64,000 nt of DNA, taken from assembly GCA_905215935.1 (NCBI GenBank), contig CAJMRY010000001.1, positions 1 to 64,000 of the forward strand, read 5' to 3'. This DNA comes from an uncultured bacterium. GTDB taxonomy: Bacteria; Bacillota; Clostridia; TANB77; CAG-508. Position numbers and translations under genes: made by a program. Shown here piece after piece: positions 47,482 through 57,339 of the stretch. Every line of letters starts with the position of its first letter. Within the stretch, counting starts at the first letter, position 1. The notes under the pieces are model-generated. The model had not been told where the DNA came from. It made no database searches and worked only from the letters and a program-made list of their open reading frames with translations.

Positions 47482-48033
47482 TTATTCTTTTATTATATTA
47501 TTTATTGCCTCTATATTCTTTATTTTTACATTTACTTCTTTTATCTCTAAATCTGATGTTTTCTTTACTACTTGTTTTATCTTTGTTTGAATATTATCTG
47601 TTAACTCTCTTATTATAACATTTTCTTTAACTAACAGACTAATATCTATAATTATATTATTTTCTTTATCGAATTTTACTTTGTTTGTAAATTCTCGTAT
47701 ACTATCAAATCCCTTTACTGTATTATTTACAAGGTTTTCTATAGAAGCTTTTGTTATTACAAGTTTACCTTCTTCATTTTTTAATAGTATATTATCTTTA
47801 TAAAAATCACTCTTTTTAGTTCCAAAAAATATACATTTTAAAGATAATAATATAAAAAATATTGATATAATAAGTACCGTCGTTCCTATATAATGATTTG
47901 TTATCATTAATTGTAGTATATTTGTAATATTATCAATTTGTAACCAATTAAAAATTAGTACTGAGCAAATAACTGACAATATAAGTATTATAATAGAATA
48001 TATAATTAAAGCTATTTTTTCTATAATTTTCAT
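47482..48033 (-). CDS. amaP: Alkaline shock response membrane anchor AmaP
   Basis: A protein of 183 aa with two membrane helices (~8-28 and ~48-70) and an Asp23-like C-terminal domain (GKLVITKASIENLVNNTVKG to VKVKN-type end). AmaP tethers Asp23 to the membrane in Firmicutes. The start at 48033 is preceded by GAGGT. It lies between asp23 and nusB. Confidence 0.88.
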   Translation of the reverse strand: MKIIEKIALIIYSIIILILSVICSVLIFNWLQIDNITNILQLMITNHYIGTTVLIISIFFILLSLKCIFFGTKKSDFYKDNILLKNEEGKLVITKASIENLVNNTVKGFDSIREFTNKVKFDKENNIIIDISLLVKENVIIRELTDNIQTKIKQVVKKTSDLEIKEVNVKIKNIEAINNIIKE

Positions 48034-48209
48034 ATTTAACCTCATTATAATTTTTAAATTTATTTATAAACATAATAAATATAAATTATAAGGCTATTTA
48101 AAAAGTATTATTTTATGAAAAAATATGCTTGTCCTCATATTTTAACACTTCTTTTATTTACTTAATATAACTTTTTAAATAACCTTTTTGATTATTGCTT
48201 ATATTAATA

Positions 48210-48623
48210 CTATTTTTGTATTTCTTCTTTTTTGTCTGGAATTGCATTATCTGTATTAACACCTTGAACATGAACATTAACTTCTACTACATTAAGTCCT
48301 GTCATTGTCTCTACTGCTTTTTTAACTTTATTTTGTATTTCGAAAGCAACATCTGGAATTCTTGTACCATATTCTACTATAATATTAACATCTATTTTAG
48401 TTGTTTTTTCATTAATTTCTACTTTTATTCCTTTTGCTAAGTTTTTCTTTCCACTTAATACTTCAGAGATTCCTCCAGCGAATCCTCCAGACATTTCATA
48501 TACACCTTGTACTTCTGATACTGCAACTCCTGCAATTACAGCTACAACATCATCTGCTATTTTTATATTACTATTTTCCAAAGCTATTTCTTCTCCAACA
48601 TTTTTTATTTCTTCATTTTCCAT
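48210..48623 (-). CDS. Asp23/Gls24 family envelope stress protein
   Basis: A protein of 137 aa with NIKIADDVVAVIAGVAVSEV, EGVYEMSGG-like GVYEMSGGFAGGISEVLSGK and VEYGTRIPDVAFEIQNKVKKAVE, the full Asp23 consensus. The SD AGGAGG precedes ATG 48623. It probably coats the inner membrane face via AmaP, encoded just downstream. Confidence 0.93.
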   Translation of the reverse strand: MENEEIKNVGEEIALENSNIKIADDVVAVIAGVAVSEVQGVYEMSGGFAGGISEVLSGKKNLAKGIKVEINEKTTKIDVNIIVEYGTRIPDVAFEIQNKVKKAVETMTGLNVVEVNVHVQGVNTDNAIPDKKEEIQK

Positions 48624-48746
48624 AATAAAAAACCTCCTATTCTTTATTTTCATATTATTTAACATATCATAAGTATACCAATTTTTCTAAAATTTTACAA
48701 CTATATTTAAAAAATTTAAATAAAAAAACTTACCCAAAATGACAGT

Positions 48747-48835
48747 ACGTCAAAAAGTGTCAAAAGGGACGGAGGATATTGACAATTTTGTTAAAATTGT
48801 CAATATCCTCCGTCCCTTTTGGCACCTTTTGACGT
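48747..48835. repeat. Palindromic repeat copy 2 (43-bp arms)
   Basis: The arms at 48747-48789 and 48793-48835 differ at two positions and leave a 3-base loop, forming an extremely stable hairpin. They share AAAAGGGACGGAG and ATATTGACA with the repeat at 29168-29282. It lies between asp23 and the surface-protein locus and could also terminate transcription there. Confidence 0.87.
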
Positions 48836-48858
48836 TTTTGACGTCTTTTAGTATATTT

Positions 48859-49920
48859 CTATTCGTGACTATGTTTCCTTCCACTTAATATATATCTATA
48901 AACAATATTATCATATATAATAGTAAATTCTCCTTCTTCGCCTTCTATTGTTTCATAGAACAATATTGGCATTCTTATTTCCTCTTCTATATCTAATAAC
49001 TGATCAAAATTCTTAACATCAATTACTTTCATTTCTTCGGTCTCTGTTGGAGTTACAATTTCGGCAACAATATCGCCATAATTTTTTAGTATTCTATTTA
49101 ATGCCACTTCATAATCTGTTTTTCTATCTACGGAAATTATTTTTCTAAATATATTTAATATTCCTATTATTGAAATTAAAAATAATATTATTCCTATTAT
49201 TAGTAATATTATATTAGATTTTTCTCCTATTTTGCTTTCATCTAAAATCTGTCCTTTACTTACTGGTTCATAATCTTGTGTTATATTAAATACTTGTCCA
49301 TTTAAATCCATTTTTAAATTAATAACTGAATTATCTTTTTCTGTTTTTCCACTTCCATTTACGTAAGCTTCTGAATTAACTACAAGTTTAACTTCTAAAT
49401 ATGATTTTATTGGTAATCCAAATTGTTCTTTAAAATTCTTTATTTCAGTATTGTATTTATTAAAATCAATTTTAACATTTTCATTTATATTAATTTGATT
49501 TGTATCTGTTGCAATTTGCTTTGGTTCTAACAACGTATATTCTTTTGACCATAATTTAGTTCCCTGTGATGAACCAGTTACATAATATTCCACATTAATT
49601 ACTGCTATAATTTTATATGTAGATTTTGATGTAGCCTTTTGTGATACATTATAATTATATCTAAAATTAGCATCAATATAATCTACTAAATCAGTTATAT
49701 ATGTTGAATTCATCCCCATGTATTCTTGATCTATAAAGTTATTTCTTCTTAAATATACTTTATAATCTGTATTCCTATTAATATTGTATGCATATAGCAT
49801 CTTCATATCTTCTTTAGGCGTAGTAAATGATTTTACAATACAAATAAAAGAAATGAATAATGTAACAAAAAATATACATATGAATTTTAAATTATTTTTT
49901 ACATTATTATTTTTATCCAT
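48859..49920 (-). CDS. DUF5305-like membrane protein of the surface-fibre locus
   Basis: A protein of 353 aa with an N-terminal helix (~12-30), a large beta-rich extracellular region (~35-225, ending with DYEPVSKGQILDESK), a second helix (~236-258) and a cytoplasmic tail. DUF5305 proteins with this two-helix layout accompany SipW-type signal peptidases. Role unknown; assembly or anchoring of the exported TasA-like proteins is inferred from position. Starts 18 nt after the signal peptidase gene. Confidence 0.72.
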   Translation of the reverse strand: MDKNNNVKNNLKFICIFFVTLFISFICIVKSFTTPKEDMKMLYAYNINRNTDYKVYLRRNNFIDQEYMGMNSTYITDLVDYIDANFRYNYNVSQKATSKSTYKIIAVINVEYYVTGSSQGTKLWSKEYTLLEPKQIATDTNQININENVKIDFNKYNTEIKNFKEQFGLPIKSYLEVKLVVNSEAYVNGSGKTEKDNSVINLKMDLNGQVFNITQDYEPVSKGQILDESKIGEKSNIILLIIGIILFLISIIGILNIFRKIISVDRKTDYEVALNRILKNYGDIVAEIVTPTETEEMKVIDVKNFDQLLDIEEEIRMPILFYETIEGEEGEFTIIYDNIVYRYILSGRKHSHE

Positions 49921-49938
49921 TTAAACACCCACCTTTTC

Positions 49939-51119
49939 TTATGTTTGAATTTTAGATTCTTTCTTAAACAAAAATTCACTAAACCATACTGAAGGATAGC
50001 CTACATATGGTATTTTAAATTTTACTATTCCTATTATCTGATTTTGCTCAACTTTTTTTATATCTGGTGCATTATTATTATCACCTTGTGTTGTAAAAAT
50101 TAAACTTCCTTTTTCATCTTCTATATTAATTATTCTATGAATAACTACACTTTGATTTAGTTGGTATTCTAGAATATCTCCTACTTTTATATTTTTAATA
50201 TCTTTTTCATTTATTTTCTTTGTAATTACTACATATCCTCTTGCAAATTCTGGTACCATACTATTTGACATTACAGCAACTGGTCTATATGGAAGTAGTC
50301 CTGCCACAAATACCACAAATATTATTACTATCATAATTACAGACACCGAATTTTTTGGATTTATTTTTTTCTTTTGCCATCTTGTTAATCTGTTTACTTT
50401 TATTGTATGCTCATAATTTATAAATACAAACAATATAAGTGATACCAAAACTTCTAACATTGATGAAAAAAACCAATCTACATTTGGAAATATAGGTAAT
50501 AATACTGTTGCTAAAGCTATTGGAATTCTATATGAATATACTAATAATTCCCCTCCTGTCTTAGCCAAATAAGTACAAATAGTAGATATTGCTATTCCGA
50601 GGAACTAATTTAGCAGCAATAAATTTAAATATTGTCTCTCCACTCTCAAAGTTTGATAAAAAATTGTTATAATCTAAATTAATTATAATAAATATAATTG
50701 TAATAATAATATAATTTTTAATATTATTTGAACTATTTACTAATTTATTTCTTACATATTCTTGCAAGATTAATGTTCCTACTATAAAAATAATATTTTT
50801 TATTATTGTTCCTAATGTTCTAGAATATGGACTAGTTTGATAACCATAAATTAATCCTAATGAAAAATAAATAATATAATATAATATGATAATTATTAAA
50901 GTGGTTTTTATTTTATCAGATTTTCCTTTAAATCTAGAATGTTCATTTTCTACTGGAACAGATAAAATAAATAAAACTATCCATATCATCAAGTTTATTA
51001 TTCTTGTATATTCCCCGAAAGTAGTTTGGTGCTATAAAAATAGTTAATATAGAAGAACCTATTAATATAATAGATATTATAATTAAATAAACAATGATAT
51101 TTATATTTCCTTTGCTCAT
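49939..51119 (-). CDS. SipW-like signal peptidase I fused to a membrane domain, read through two CGG sites
   Basis: A protein of 392 aa after crossing CGGG at 51017-51014 and CGGA at 50599-50596. Residues ~1-240 are a membrane domain with about seven helices. The C-terminal part is an ER/SipW-type signal peptidase with VMSNSMVPEF (nucleophile Ser) and SVVIHRII (catalytic His replacing Lys), then TTQGDNNNAPD. The SD AGGAG precedes ATG 51119. Without readthrough the start would yield only 40-odd residues. It is expected to process the TasA-like proteins encoded just upstream. Confidence 0.9.
50596..50599 (-). other. CGGA four-base glycine site in the signal peptidase gene (second)
   Basis: CCT-CGG-AAT runs to a stop 13 codons later. 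CCT-GGA-ATA-GCA joins KLVPGIAISTICTYLAKTGG to the catalytic half. Confidence 0.9.
51014..51017 (-). other. CGGG four-base glycine site in the signal peptidase gene (first)
   Basis: TTT-CGG-GGA-ATA leads to a short dead end. TTT-GGG-GAA-TAT gives NYFGEYTRIINLMIWIV and continues for 139 codons. Here CGG is followed by a second GG, so only frame restoration defines the site. Confidence 0.88.
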
Positions 51120-51142
51120 AATTTCTCCTATAATAATTAATT

Positions 51143-51907
51143 TTATTCTATATTATTTTGACTTACTAGATTGGCAGTATCTATATTTGCTCCATTTTGA
51201 ATAATATTTTCTTGCATTACATTTTCGTTTTCCATCACATTATTTTGTAAATCATTTTCCACATCATCTATTACATTATTATTTCCTTCTACTATGTTTG
51301 TACTTGCTGTATTATCTGTTGTATCTATTGATACATCTTCATTTTCTACAGGTGTATCTATGATTTCTGTTAATTCAGATGCGATAAGTTTGTTATTTAA
51401 TATGACATTTTTAAAGCTAACATTATCCACAATTGTACTAAAAGTAAATTGAATTTGTATTTCTTTTTTATCATTTAGTTCCCATGGTGCCGACCAGTTA
51501 ATACTTCCATCTTCACTTATCTTATTCATCTTAATTGTTACTTTATTTCCATCAAACGTACTCACACTGCCATATATATATGAAGTATGAACTAAGACAT
51601 CTGTTGTTTCTTCTGGCACTTCAAAGCTAATTTCCCAATCATCATAGTAACTATCATTATTAGTAATAGTTATAGACATTATACGACCTTGTCCCCAATT
51701 ATTTACTGTCTTTAAGCTAGCTACACTAAGTCCTGGTTCAATTGGCTTTTCTCCTGCTATTAATGTCGCCTTTCCTTGTATTTCTACTTTAGTACTTAAT
51801 AATGCATATCCTGTTCCAATCAAAATAAATATTACAATAAATATTAAAATAGAACCATTTCTTAATATCATATACTCTCTAGTATTTCTTGAATGTCTTC
51901 TTCTCAT
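51143..51907 (-). CDS. TasA-like exported protein with cellulose-binding-type domain
   Basis: A protein of 254 aa whose start (RNGSILIFIVIFILIGTGYALLSTKVEIQG) matches the SipW-processed signal peptide and first strand of camelysin/TasA proteins. Residues ~60-165 (SLKTVNNWGQGRIMSITITN, YYDDWEISFEVPE) resemble a CBM2-like beta-sandwich with conserved Trp. The C-terminal ~70 residues are Asn/Val-rich low complexity. It is secreted, presumably cut by the SipW-like peptidase encoded next. Confidence 0.78.
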   Translation of the reverse strand: MRRRHSRNTREYMILRNGSILIFIVIFILIGTGYALLSTKVEIQGKATLIAGEKPIEPGLSVASLKTVNNWGQGRIMSITITNNDSYYDDWEISFEVPEETTDVLVHTSYIYGSVSTFDGNKVTIKMNKISEDGSINWSAPWELNDKKEIQIQFTFSTIVDNVSFKNVILNNKLIASELTEIIDTPVENEDVSIDTTDNTASTNIVEGNNNVIDDVENDLQNNVMENENVMQENIIQNGANIDTANLVSQNNIE

Positions 51908-52100
51908 ACTAACCTCCTAAGAATAAAAGTTCTATTTTTGTTTTTAGTATATATCTATATAAAGATAATCATTTATATCTGTTAGAATATTAAGAATTAA
52001 CTGTTTTATATAATATTTTGATAAAACAATTATATTTATTCTATAATACACACAAAATAGCCAAGTTATTATACTTAGCTAATTTGCTTATATATTTATA

Positions 52101-52616
52101 TTAATCAGCTTGTACATAATTTAATGTAATTGTTGCTGTTTTAGTTTTAGTTTCTGGTATTTCTGTTGCACTTGCATCCCATGTTACTGTAACTATATAA
52201 TCTTTTGTATCACCTGATGCTAATGTATCATTTGCTTTAGCATCTATAGTATATGTAATTCCTGTAGGTTCTGCTGAGTTTGCAGTTTCAATGCCTGTTA
52301 CTTCCTCTAATTTAGCTCCAATTGTTCCACCATTTTCTACTGTAACTGTATAACTAGCTGTAGCTCCTGGATATGATAAATTTACATCAAAAGTTGCAGA
52401 TGTTGCTGTAAATGTTGGTAATGACTTATCATTAGCACCATTAGTAGCATTATTTTCTGCTGCTGTTATTCCTTTAATGTGTACATCCCATTCAGTTGTA
52501 ATATTTGCTGTTCCATTTATAACTAACTGTTGAGATAATGCTGCATATCCTATTGCCATTCCTACAACAGCAATTAATAATATAACTAATAATAGATTCT
52601 TGTTTTTTGTTTTCAT
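52101..52616 (-). CDS. TasA/camelysin-like fibre protein
   Basis: A protein of 171 aa with signal peptide LLLVILLIAVVGMAIGYAALSQQLVINGTANIT, characteristic of camelysin/TasA family substrates of SipW. The mature part is a Thr-rich beta-sandwich (ATFDVNLSYPGATASYTVTV, then TVTWDASATEIPETKTKTAT). Such proteins assemble into extracellular fibres in biofilms. It is the first gene of the SipW locus, with a strong AGGAGG ribosome binding site, and is followed 190 nt later by the second exported protein. Confidence 0.85.
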   Translation of the reverse strand: MKTKNKNLLLVILLIAVVGMAIGYAALSQQLVINGTANITTEWDVHIKGITAAENNATNGANDKSLPTFTATSATFDVNLSYPGATASYTVTVENGGTIGAKLEEVTGIETANSAEPTGITYTIDAKANDTLASGDTKDYIVTVTWDASATEIPETKTKTATITLNYVQAD

Positions 52617-52722
52617 AAAAAAACCTCCTATATATTCATGTATTACACATATAATAACATATTATATAAAAAAAACAATTATGAAATAATAAATATAACA
52701 TAATTGTAATCTTTTTGTAATA

Positions 52723-53709
52723 TTATTGTAATACAGTGCCTATTTCAATTTTATTGCCTCTTAAAAAGTCTTCTATCATCATTTTCTTAGCATTTTCTCC
52801 TTGTATTTCTATAACTTTTATATATCCTTCTTTTGCTTTTATAATTAATCCTTTTTTAGAATCTGATAATATTACTGTACCATATGTAATATCACTTAAT
52901 CTATAACTATATTCTTCTAATTCAGGAAAATGTTCTATAAATTCTTTTTCTGTTAATACTTTTACTTTCCAAAATTTTAATTTTTTATCATCCAGATATG
53001 TGTATGCACCCATTATAGGATTTAATCCTCTAACAAGATTTTTTATTTGTATTGCAGTTTTATCATCCCAATCAATTTTAGCAATTTCTTTTTTTAGCAT
53101 TGGAGCTACAGAGAAATCCTCTCCTTGCTTTTGTCTTTTAATCACACCATCTTCAATTTGTTTTAAAGTATCTACTAACAAATTTCCGCCCAATTTTGAT
53201 AATCTATCCCACAATTCCCCCGTTGTTTCATCTTCTCGAATTTGAACTTCCTGTTTTAAAAGCATATCTCCTGTATCCATACCTTCGTCCATATACATTG
53301 TGGTAACACCTGTTACCTTTTCTCCATTTATTATCGCCCATTGTATTGGAGCAGCACCTCTATATTTAGGAAGTAGCGAACCATGTACATTTATACACCC
53401 ATATTTTGGTATCTCTAATAATTCCTTAGGTAAAATCTTTCCATAAGCCACTACACATATAACATCTGGATTTAAATCCTTAATTTCTTGTAATAATTCT
53501 TCATTATTTCTTACTTTTAGAGGCTGATATATTTTTAAACCTTTCTCTACTGCATATTCTTTTACAGGAGAAAACATCATTTTCATACCTCTTCCTTTTG
53601 GTTTATCTGGATTTGTAACAACTCCCACTATGTTATAATTTTGCTCATACAAGCACTTTAGAGATTCTCTCGCAAAATCTGGAGTTCCCATAAATACTAT
53701 ATTTAACAT
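52723..53709 (-). CDS. fmt: Methionyl-tRNA formyltransferase
   Basis: A protein of 328 aa. It has IVFMGTPDFARESLKCL, CVVAYGKILPKELLEIPKYG and NVHGSLLPKYRGAAPIQWAI (with the catalytic Asn-His) and GVTTMYMDEGMDTGDML, then a C-terminal OB-like domain. It formylates initiator Met-tRNA using 10-formyl-THF. It follows def and priA in the standard Firmicutes order. Codons GGC-GGA and ACG-GGG carry out-of-phase CGG and read normally. Confidence 0.96.
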   Translation of the reverse strand: MLNIVFMGTPDFARESLKCLYEQNYNIVGVVTNPDKPKGRGMKMMFSPVKEYAVEKGLKIYQPLKVRNNEELLQEIKDLNPDVICVVAYGKILPKELLEIPKYGCINVHGSLLPKYRGAAPIQWAIINGEKVTGVTTMYMDEGMDTGDMLLKQEVQIREDETTGELWDRLSKLGGNLLVDTLKQIEDGVIKRQKQGEDFSVAPMLKKEIAKIDWDDKTAIQIKNLVRGLNPIMGAYTYLDDKKLKFWKVKVLTEKEFIEHFPELEEYSYRLSDITYGTVILSDSKKGLIIKAKEGYIKVIEIQGENAKKMMIEDFLRGNKIEIGTVLQ

Positions 53710-53736
53710 ATAACATTCTCCCCCCTATCACTTATT

Positions 53737-54216
53737 TTATTTAGTTTCCTGTTCAATCACTTCTAATGTACCTGGTATTATTTTATCTATAAATAACACC
53801 CCATTCAAATGATCAATTTCATGTGATAAAGCTTGGGCCAAAAGACCTTTCGCAGATATTTTTATTTGTTTTCCATTTTCATCTAAAGCTTTTACTATAA
53901 CTTCTTCTGGTCTTATGATTTTAGCAAACTTATTCGGAAAACTTAAACATCCTTCTTCAACTTCTTTGCCACCTTTTTCTTTAACAATTTCAGGATTAAC
54001 AAGCTTTATTGGTCCTTTATCATCATATAAATCAATTACTACTAATCTTTTTAATATTCCAATTTGTGGTCCTGCTAAACCTACTCCATTAAATTTGTGC
54101 ATAGTCTCAACCATATCATTTAAAATTTCTCGTATTTTATCATCTACTTTTTCAACTTCTCTTGATTTTTTTCTTAAAATTTCATCTCCATCTTCTCTTA
54201 TATTTCTAATTGCCAT
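53737..54216 (-). CDS. def: Peptide deformylase
   Basis: A protein of 159 aa with all three motifs: GVGLAGPQIG, EEGCLSFP and QALSHEIDHLNGVLF (metal-binding Cys, His, His, catalytic Glu). It removes the formyl group from new proteins. The SD AGGAGG precedes the start; it lies between priA and fmt. Confidence 0.97.
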   Translation of the reverse strand: MAIRNIREDGDEILRKKSREVEKVDDKIREILNDMVETMHKFNGVGLAGPQIGILKRLVVIDLYDDKGPIKLVNPEIVKEKGGKEVEEGCLSFPNKFAKIIRPEEVIVKALDENGKQIKISAKGLLAQALSHEIDHLNGVLFIDKIIPGTLEVIEQETK

Positions 54217-54232
54217 CCATCTTACCTCCTTA

Positions 54233-56482
54233 TTACAACATATTATTAGGATTAAGGTCTATAATCACCTTACAAGAATCCTTTTTTTTCATTTTACTAA
54301 ATTCGTTTAATGCCTCATTTATTAGTACTATTATATCCTCTCCAAATTTACATTTAATTATTATTCTCCATCTATACTTATTCTTTATTTTCTCAATTGG
54401 TGATGGAACAGGTTTATATAATAATATTTTTGCATTTTCTTTTAATATCTTTTGTTTTAAATAATCATATAACATATTAGATACTTTTTGAACCTCTAGT
54501 TCTTCTTCTCCTGTAATACCAATCATTATTATATCACAAAACGGAGGATATTTCAAACTTTTCCTTAACATAATTTCTGTATTATAAAACAACTTATAAT
54601 CTTGTTTTTTTGAATATTCAATACTAAAATTATCTGGATTATATGTTTGAATAACAACTCTTCCTTCTTGTTCTCTACCAGCTCTTCCGTGCCACTTGTG
54701 TAAGTATTTGGAATGTTTTTTCGCTTGCTCTATAGTCATCTAAATTCAAATTACTATCTGCTGCTATAACACCAACTAATGTAACATTTGGAAAATGATG
54801 TCCTTTTACAACCATCTGAGTTCCTATTAATATGTCTAAATTATCGTTTTTAAAAGTACTTAATATCTGTTCATGTGAGTTTTTCTTAGTTACTGTGTCT
54901 ACATCCATTCTTATTGTTCTTGCCTCTGGAAATAATTTTTTAATTTCTATTTCCAATTTTTGAGTTCCTGTTCCAAAATATCTAATATTATTACTATTAC
55001 ATTCTGGGCACTTAGCCAAAGTCTTAGTTTCATATCCACAATAGTGACACTTTAACTTGTTTTCTTTATAATGATATGTTAATGTCACATTACAATTTTT
55101 ACATTTAGCAGTATATCCACAATCTCTACACATTATAAATGTTGAAAAGCCCCTTCTATTAAGAAATAATATAGTTTGTTTCTTTTCTTTTAAATTTTTC
55201 TCTATTTCTGTATATAATTTAGTACTTATCATACTTCTATTACCATTTGCAAGTTCTTGTCTTAAATCTACTATTTCTACTCCGTGGTAATTCAGAATTG
55301 TTGGCTCTTTTAGTTAATTCAAGTAAAACTATTTCATTATTTATAGCTTTATAATATGTATTAATATCTGGAGTAGCACTACCTAATAATAAAGGAACTC
55401 TATTTCTTTTTGCTAAGAACTTTGCTATTTCTTTTGCATTATATCTTGGTGTCATTTCAGATTTGTATGATGAATCATGTTCTTCATCTATAATTATTAA
55501 TCCCAAATCCTTAACAGGTGCAAATATAGCAGAACGAGCCCCTATTACAATTTTTGCTTTTCCAGATTTTATTTTTTGCCACTGATCATACCTTTCTCCA
55601 ACAGATAGTTTGCTATGTAAAACTGCAATTAAATCTTCTCCAAATCTTGCTATAAATCTATCCACAGTTTGAGGTGTTAATGATATTTCTGGAACAAGCA
55701 TTATACTGCTTTTACCTTCATTTAGTACTTTCTCAATTAGTTGCAAATATACTTCTGTTTTTCCGTGAACCTGTTACACCAAACAGTAAAAATTCTGTAT
55801 GAACATACATATCTATACTTTCACAAACTTCTTCATACGCTTTTTTTTGTTCGTCTGTTAAATTAAGGTTCTGTGTAGTTTCTATCACTTTATGAATGAA
55901 TGGATTTCTTTCAACCTGTTTTTGGGTTATTTCTATATAACCATTTTTTTCTAATGTTTTTATTATACTTCTTGTTGTATCTGTAAATAATTCTAATTCT
56001 GTTATAGGTGTTTCACCATTATCTATCAAAAATCTCAAAATTCTAATTTGCTTATCAGATTTTATCTTTTTAAAAGATATATCTTCCTCAATCTCGTAAT
56101 CTTCTTTTATTAAATTTACATAGCTTGATGTCTTTTCTTTTACTCTATTAGTAACTATTTTAGTTGTTGTCCCTGGTGGCAACATTAATTTTATACAGTC
56201 TGAAATATTGCAAAAATATCTATTTGCCATCCATTTTGCAAGTTCTACTTCTTCTCCTCCTATATAGTCATTTTCTTCTACTTTTTCTATATCTTTTACT
56301 TTATATTCTGAACTTTCTTTAATACCAATAACAAATCCCTCTTCTAATTTTTTTATATTTCCAAATCTTACAAATACTCTTGAACCTATTTTCACTTTTT
56401 CCTGTAACTCATATGGTATATTATAATCAAAAATTCTATTTAGATTTTTTACATTACTATTTATTATTATTTCTGCAATCAT
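54233..56482 (-). CDS. priA: Primosomal helicase PriA, read through three CGGA sites
   Basis: Four reading-frame pieces join into a 748-residue PriA when CGGA at 55765, 55284 and 54689 (start coordinates on the minus strand) is each read as Gly. The order is an N-terminal 3'-end-binding domain, helicase lobe 1 with FGVTGSGKTEVYLQLIEKVL and DEEHDSSYK, the zinc-binding cysteine motif CRDCGYTAKCKNC through CHYCGYET and CPECNSN, and lobe 2 with GTQMVVKGHHFPNV and QVAGRAGREQEGRV. PriA restarts stalled replication forks. Each CGG replaces a family-conserved or plausible Gly and all join segments are exact multiples of three. Confidence 0.96.
54686..54689 (-). other. CGGA four-base glycine site in priA (third, helicase motif VI)
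   Basis: GCA-CGG-AAG-AGC leads to a stop two codons on. GCA-GGA-AGA-GCT gives TQVAGRAGRE, helicase motif VI. Confidence 0.96.
55281..55284 (-). other. CGGA four-base glycine site in priA (second)
   Basis: CCA-CGG-AGT exits the family alignment. CCA-GGA-GTA-GAA gives SELPGVEIVDLRQELANG, the PriA linker before lobe 2. Confidence 0.93.
55762..55765 (-). other. CGGA four-base glycine site in priA (first, Walker A)
   Basis: TCA-CGG-AAA-AAC destroys the P-loop. TCA-GGA-AAA-ACA-GAA gives GVTGSGKTEVY; the restored Gly precedes the invariant Lys. Confidence 0.97.
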
Positions 56483-56527
56483 AAATCTTCTCCTGTTTAA
56501 ATATCTGTTTCATATATTACTATATAA

Positions 56528-56570
56528 CAAAAGAAATAGCAAGAAACATTTATTCTTGCTATTTCTTTTG
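56528..56570 (-). terminator. Terminator at the end of the kinase gene
   Basis: A perfect 17-bp stem (CAAAAGAAATAGCAAGA with its complement) with a 9-base loop overlaps the kinase stop codon at 56559 and precedes priA. Confidence 0.8.
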
Positions 56571-57117
56571 CCATTTAATATATTCTTCTTTTATTTTTTC
56601 AGCTGTTTCTTTTGGTGTTAAATTTGTTGTATCTAAAACTAAATCGTAATTTGATAAGTCTTCTTTTCTTACATGATATAAATTCCAATATCTTTCATTC
56701 TCCATTTTATATCTTCTCATTATATCTTCTTTTTGTTCTTCTACAGAACCTAGATTTTCTGTGTTTTTTCTATTAGGATCATTAAACGCTCTTTTTGCCG
56801 CTTCATTTATGTCTACAGTTAAATATACTTTGAAAGATTCTGGAACCGCATAAAATCCAAGTCTTGCATCAATAATAAAGTTATCGTGTGTTTTTGCATA
56901 TTCTGATGCACTTTTCTCTATTTCAATGTCTATTTCTGGATGTTCTTTTACATATTCATTAAATGTTGTTACATCCATATTCATTTCTTTAGCAAGCTTC
57001 CTAAAATATTCTCCATTTCTATAGATTCCATAATTTAAATCTTCTGCTAATATTATAGAAGTTGTTCCTTTTCCGACTGGCTAGTTCTCCACCTAATGAT
57101 ATTATATTTCTCTTCAT
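56559..57117 (-). CDS. Cytidylate kinase-like P-loop kinase, read through a CGGA site
   Basis: A protein of 185 aa. Once CGGA at 57075-57072 is read as Gly, the start is MKRNIISLGGELASGKGTTS, a Walker A typical of cytidylate kinase-like proteins (PF13189/PF13238 group). The NMP-binding part IIDARLGFYAVPESFKVYLT and the lid region RRYKMENERYW follow. The substrate is unproven; it is a second CMP-kinase-like enzyme besides the cmk-plsC fusion. It lies after rpoZ in the slot near where gmk is often found. The SD AGAGGT precedes ATG 57117. Confidence 0.9.
57072..57075 (-). other. CGGA four-base glycine site in the kinase gene (Walker A)
   Basis: AGT-CGG-AAA-AGG abolishes the P-loop after 14 codons. 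AGT-GGA-AAA-GGA-ACA gives ELASGKGTTS and opens the remaining 171 codons. Confidence 0.95.
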
Positions 57118-57144
57118 TTTTTACCTCTTTTATAATATATAATT

Positions 57145-57339
57145 TTACTCGTTTGATACTTCTATTTTTCCTTCTGCTATTTCGTCTGCAGCTAAAGTAA
57201 CTGGTGATTCATCATCTGCATCTGTTAAAACTTCGCTTCCTGTAGCTATTTGTCTTGCTCTTTTAGATGTTGCTATAACTAATCTAAAACGATTATCTAC
57301 TTTTGTTAATAATTCTCCAACAGTTGGTTTTACCATCAT
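57145..57339 (-). CDS. rpoZ: RNA polymerase omega subunit
   Basis: A protein of 64 aa with VDNRFRLVIATSKRARQIA and VTLAADEIAEGKIEV, the omega fold consensus; it aids beta-prime assembly. The SD GGAGG precedes tandem ATGs. Order yicC-remA-rpoZ-kinase is close to the standard yicC-remA-gmk-rpoZ. Confidence 0.94.
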   Translation of the reverse strand: MMVKPTVGELLTKVDNRFRLVIATSKRARQIATGSEVLTDADDESPVTLAADEIAEGKIEVSNE

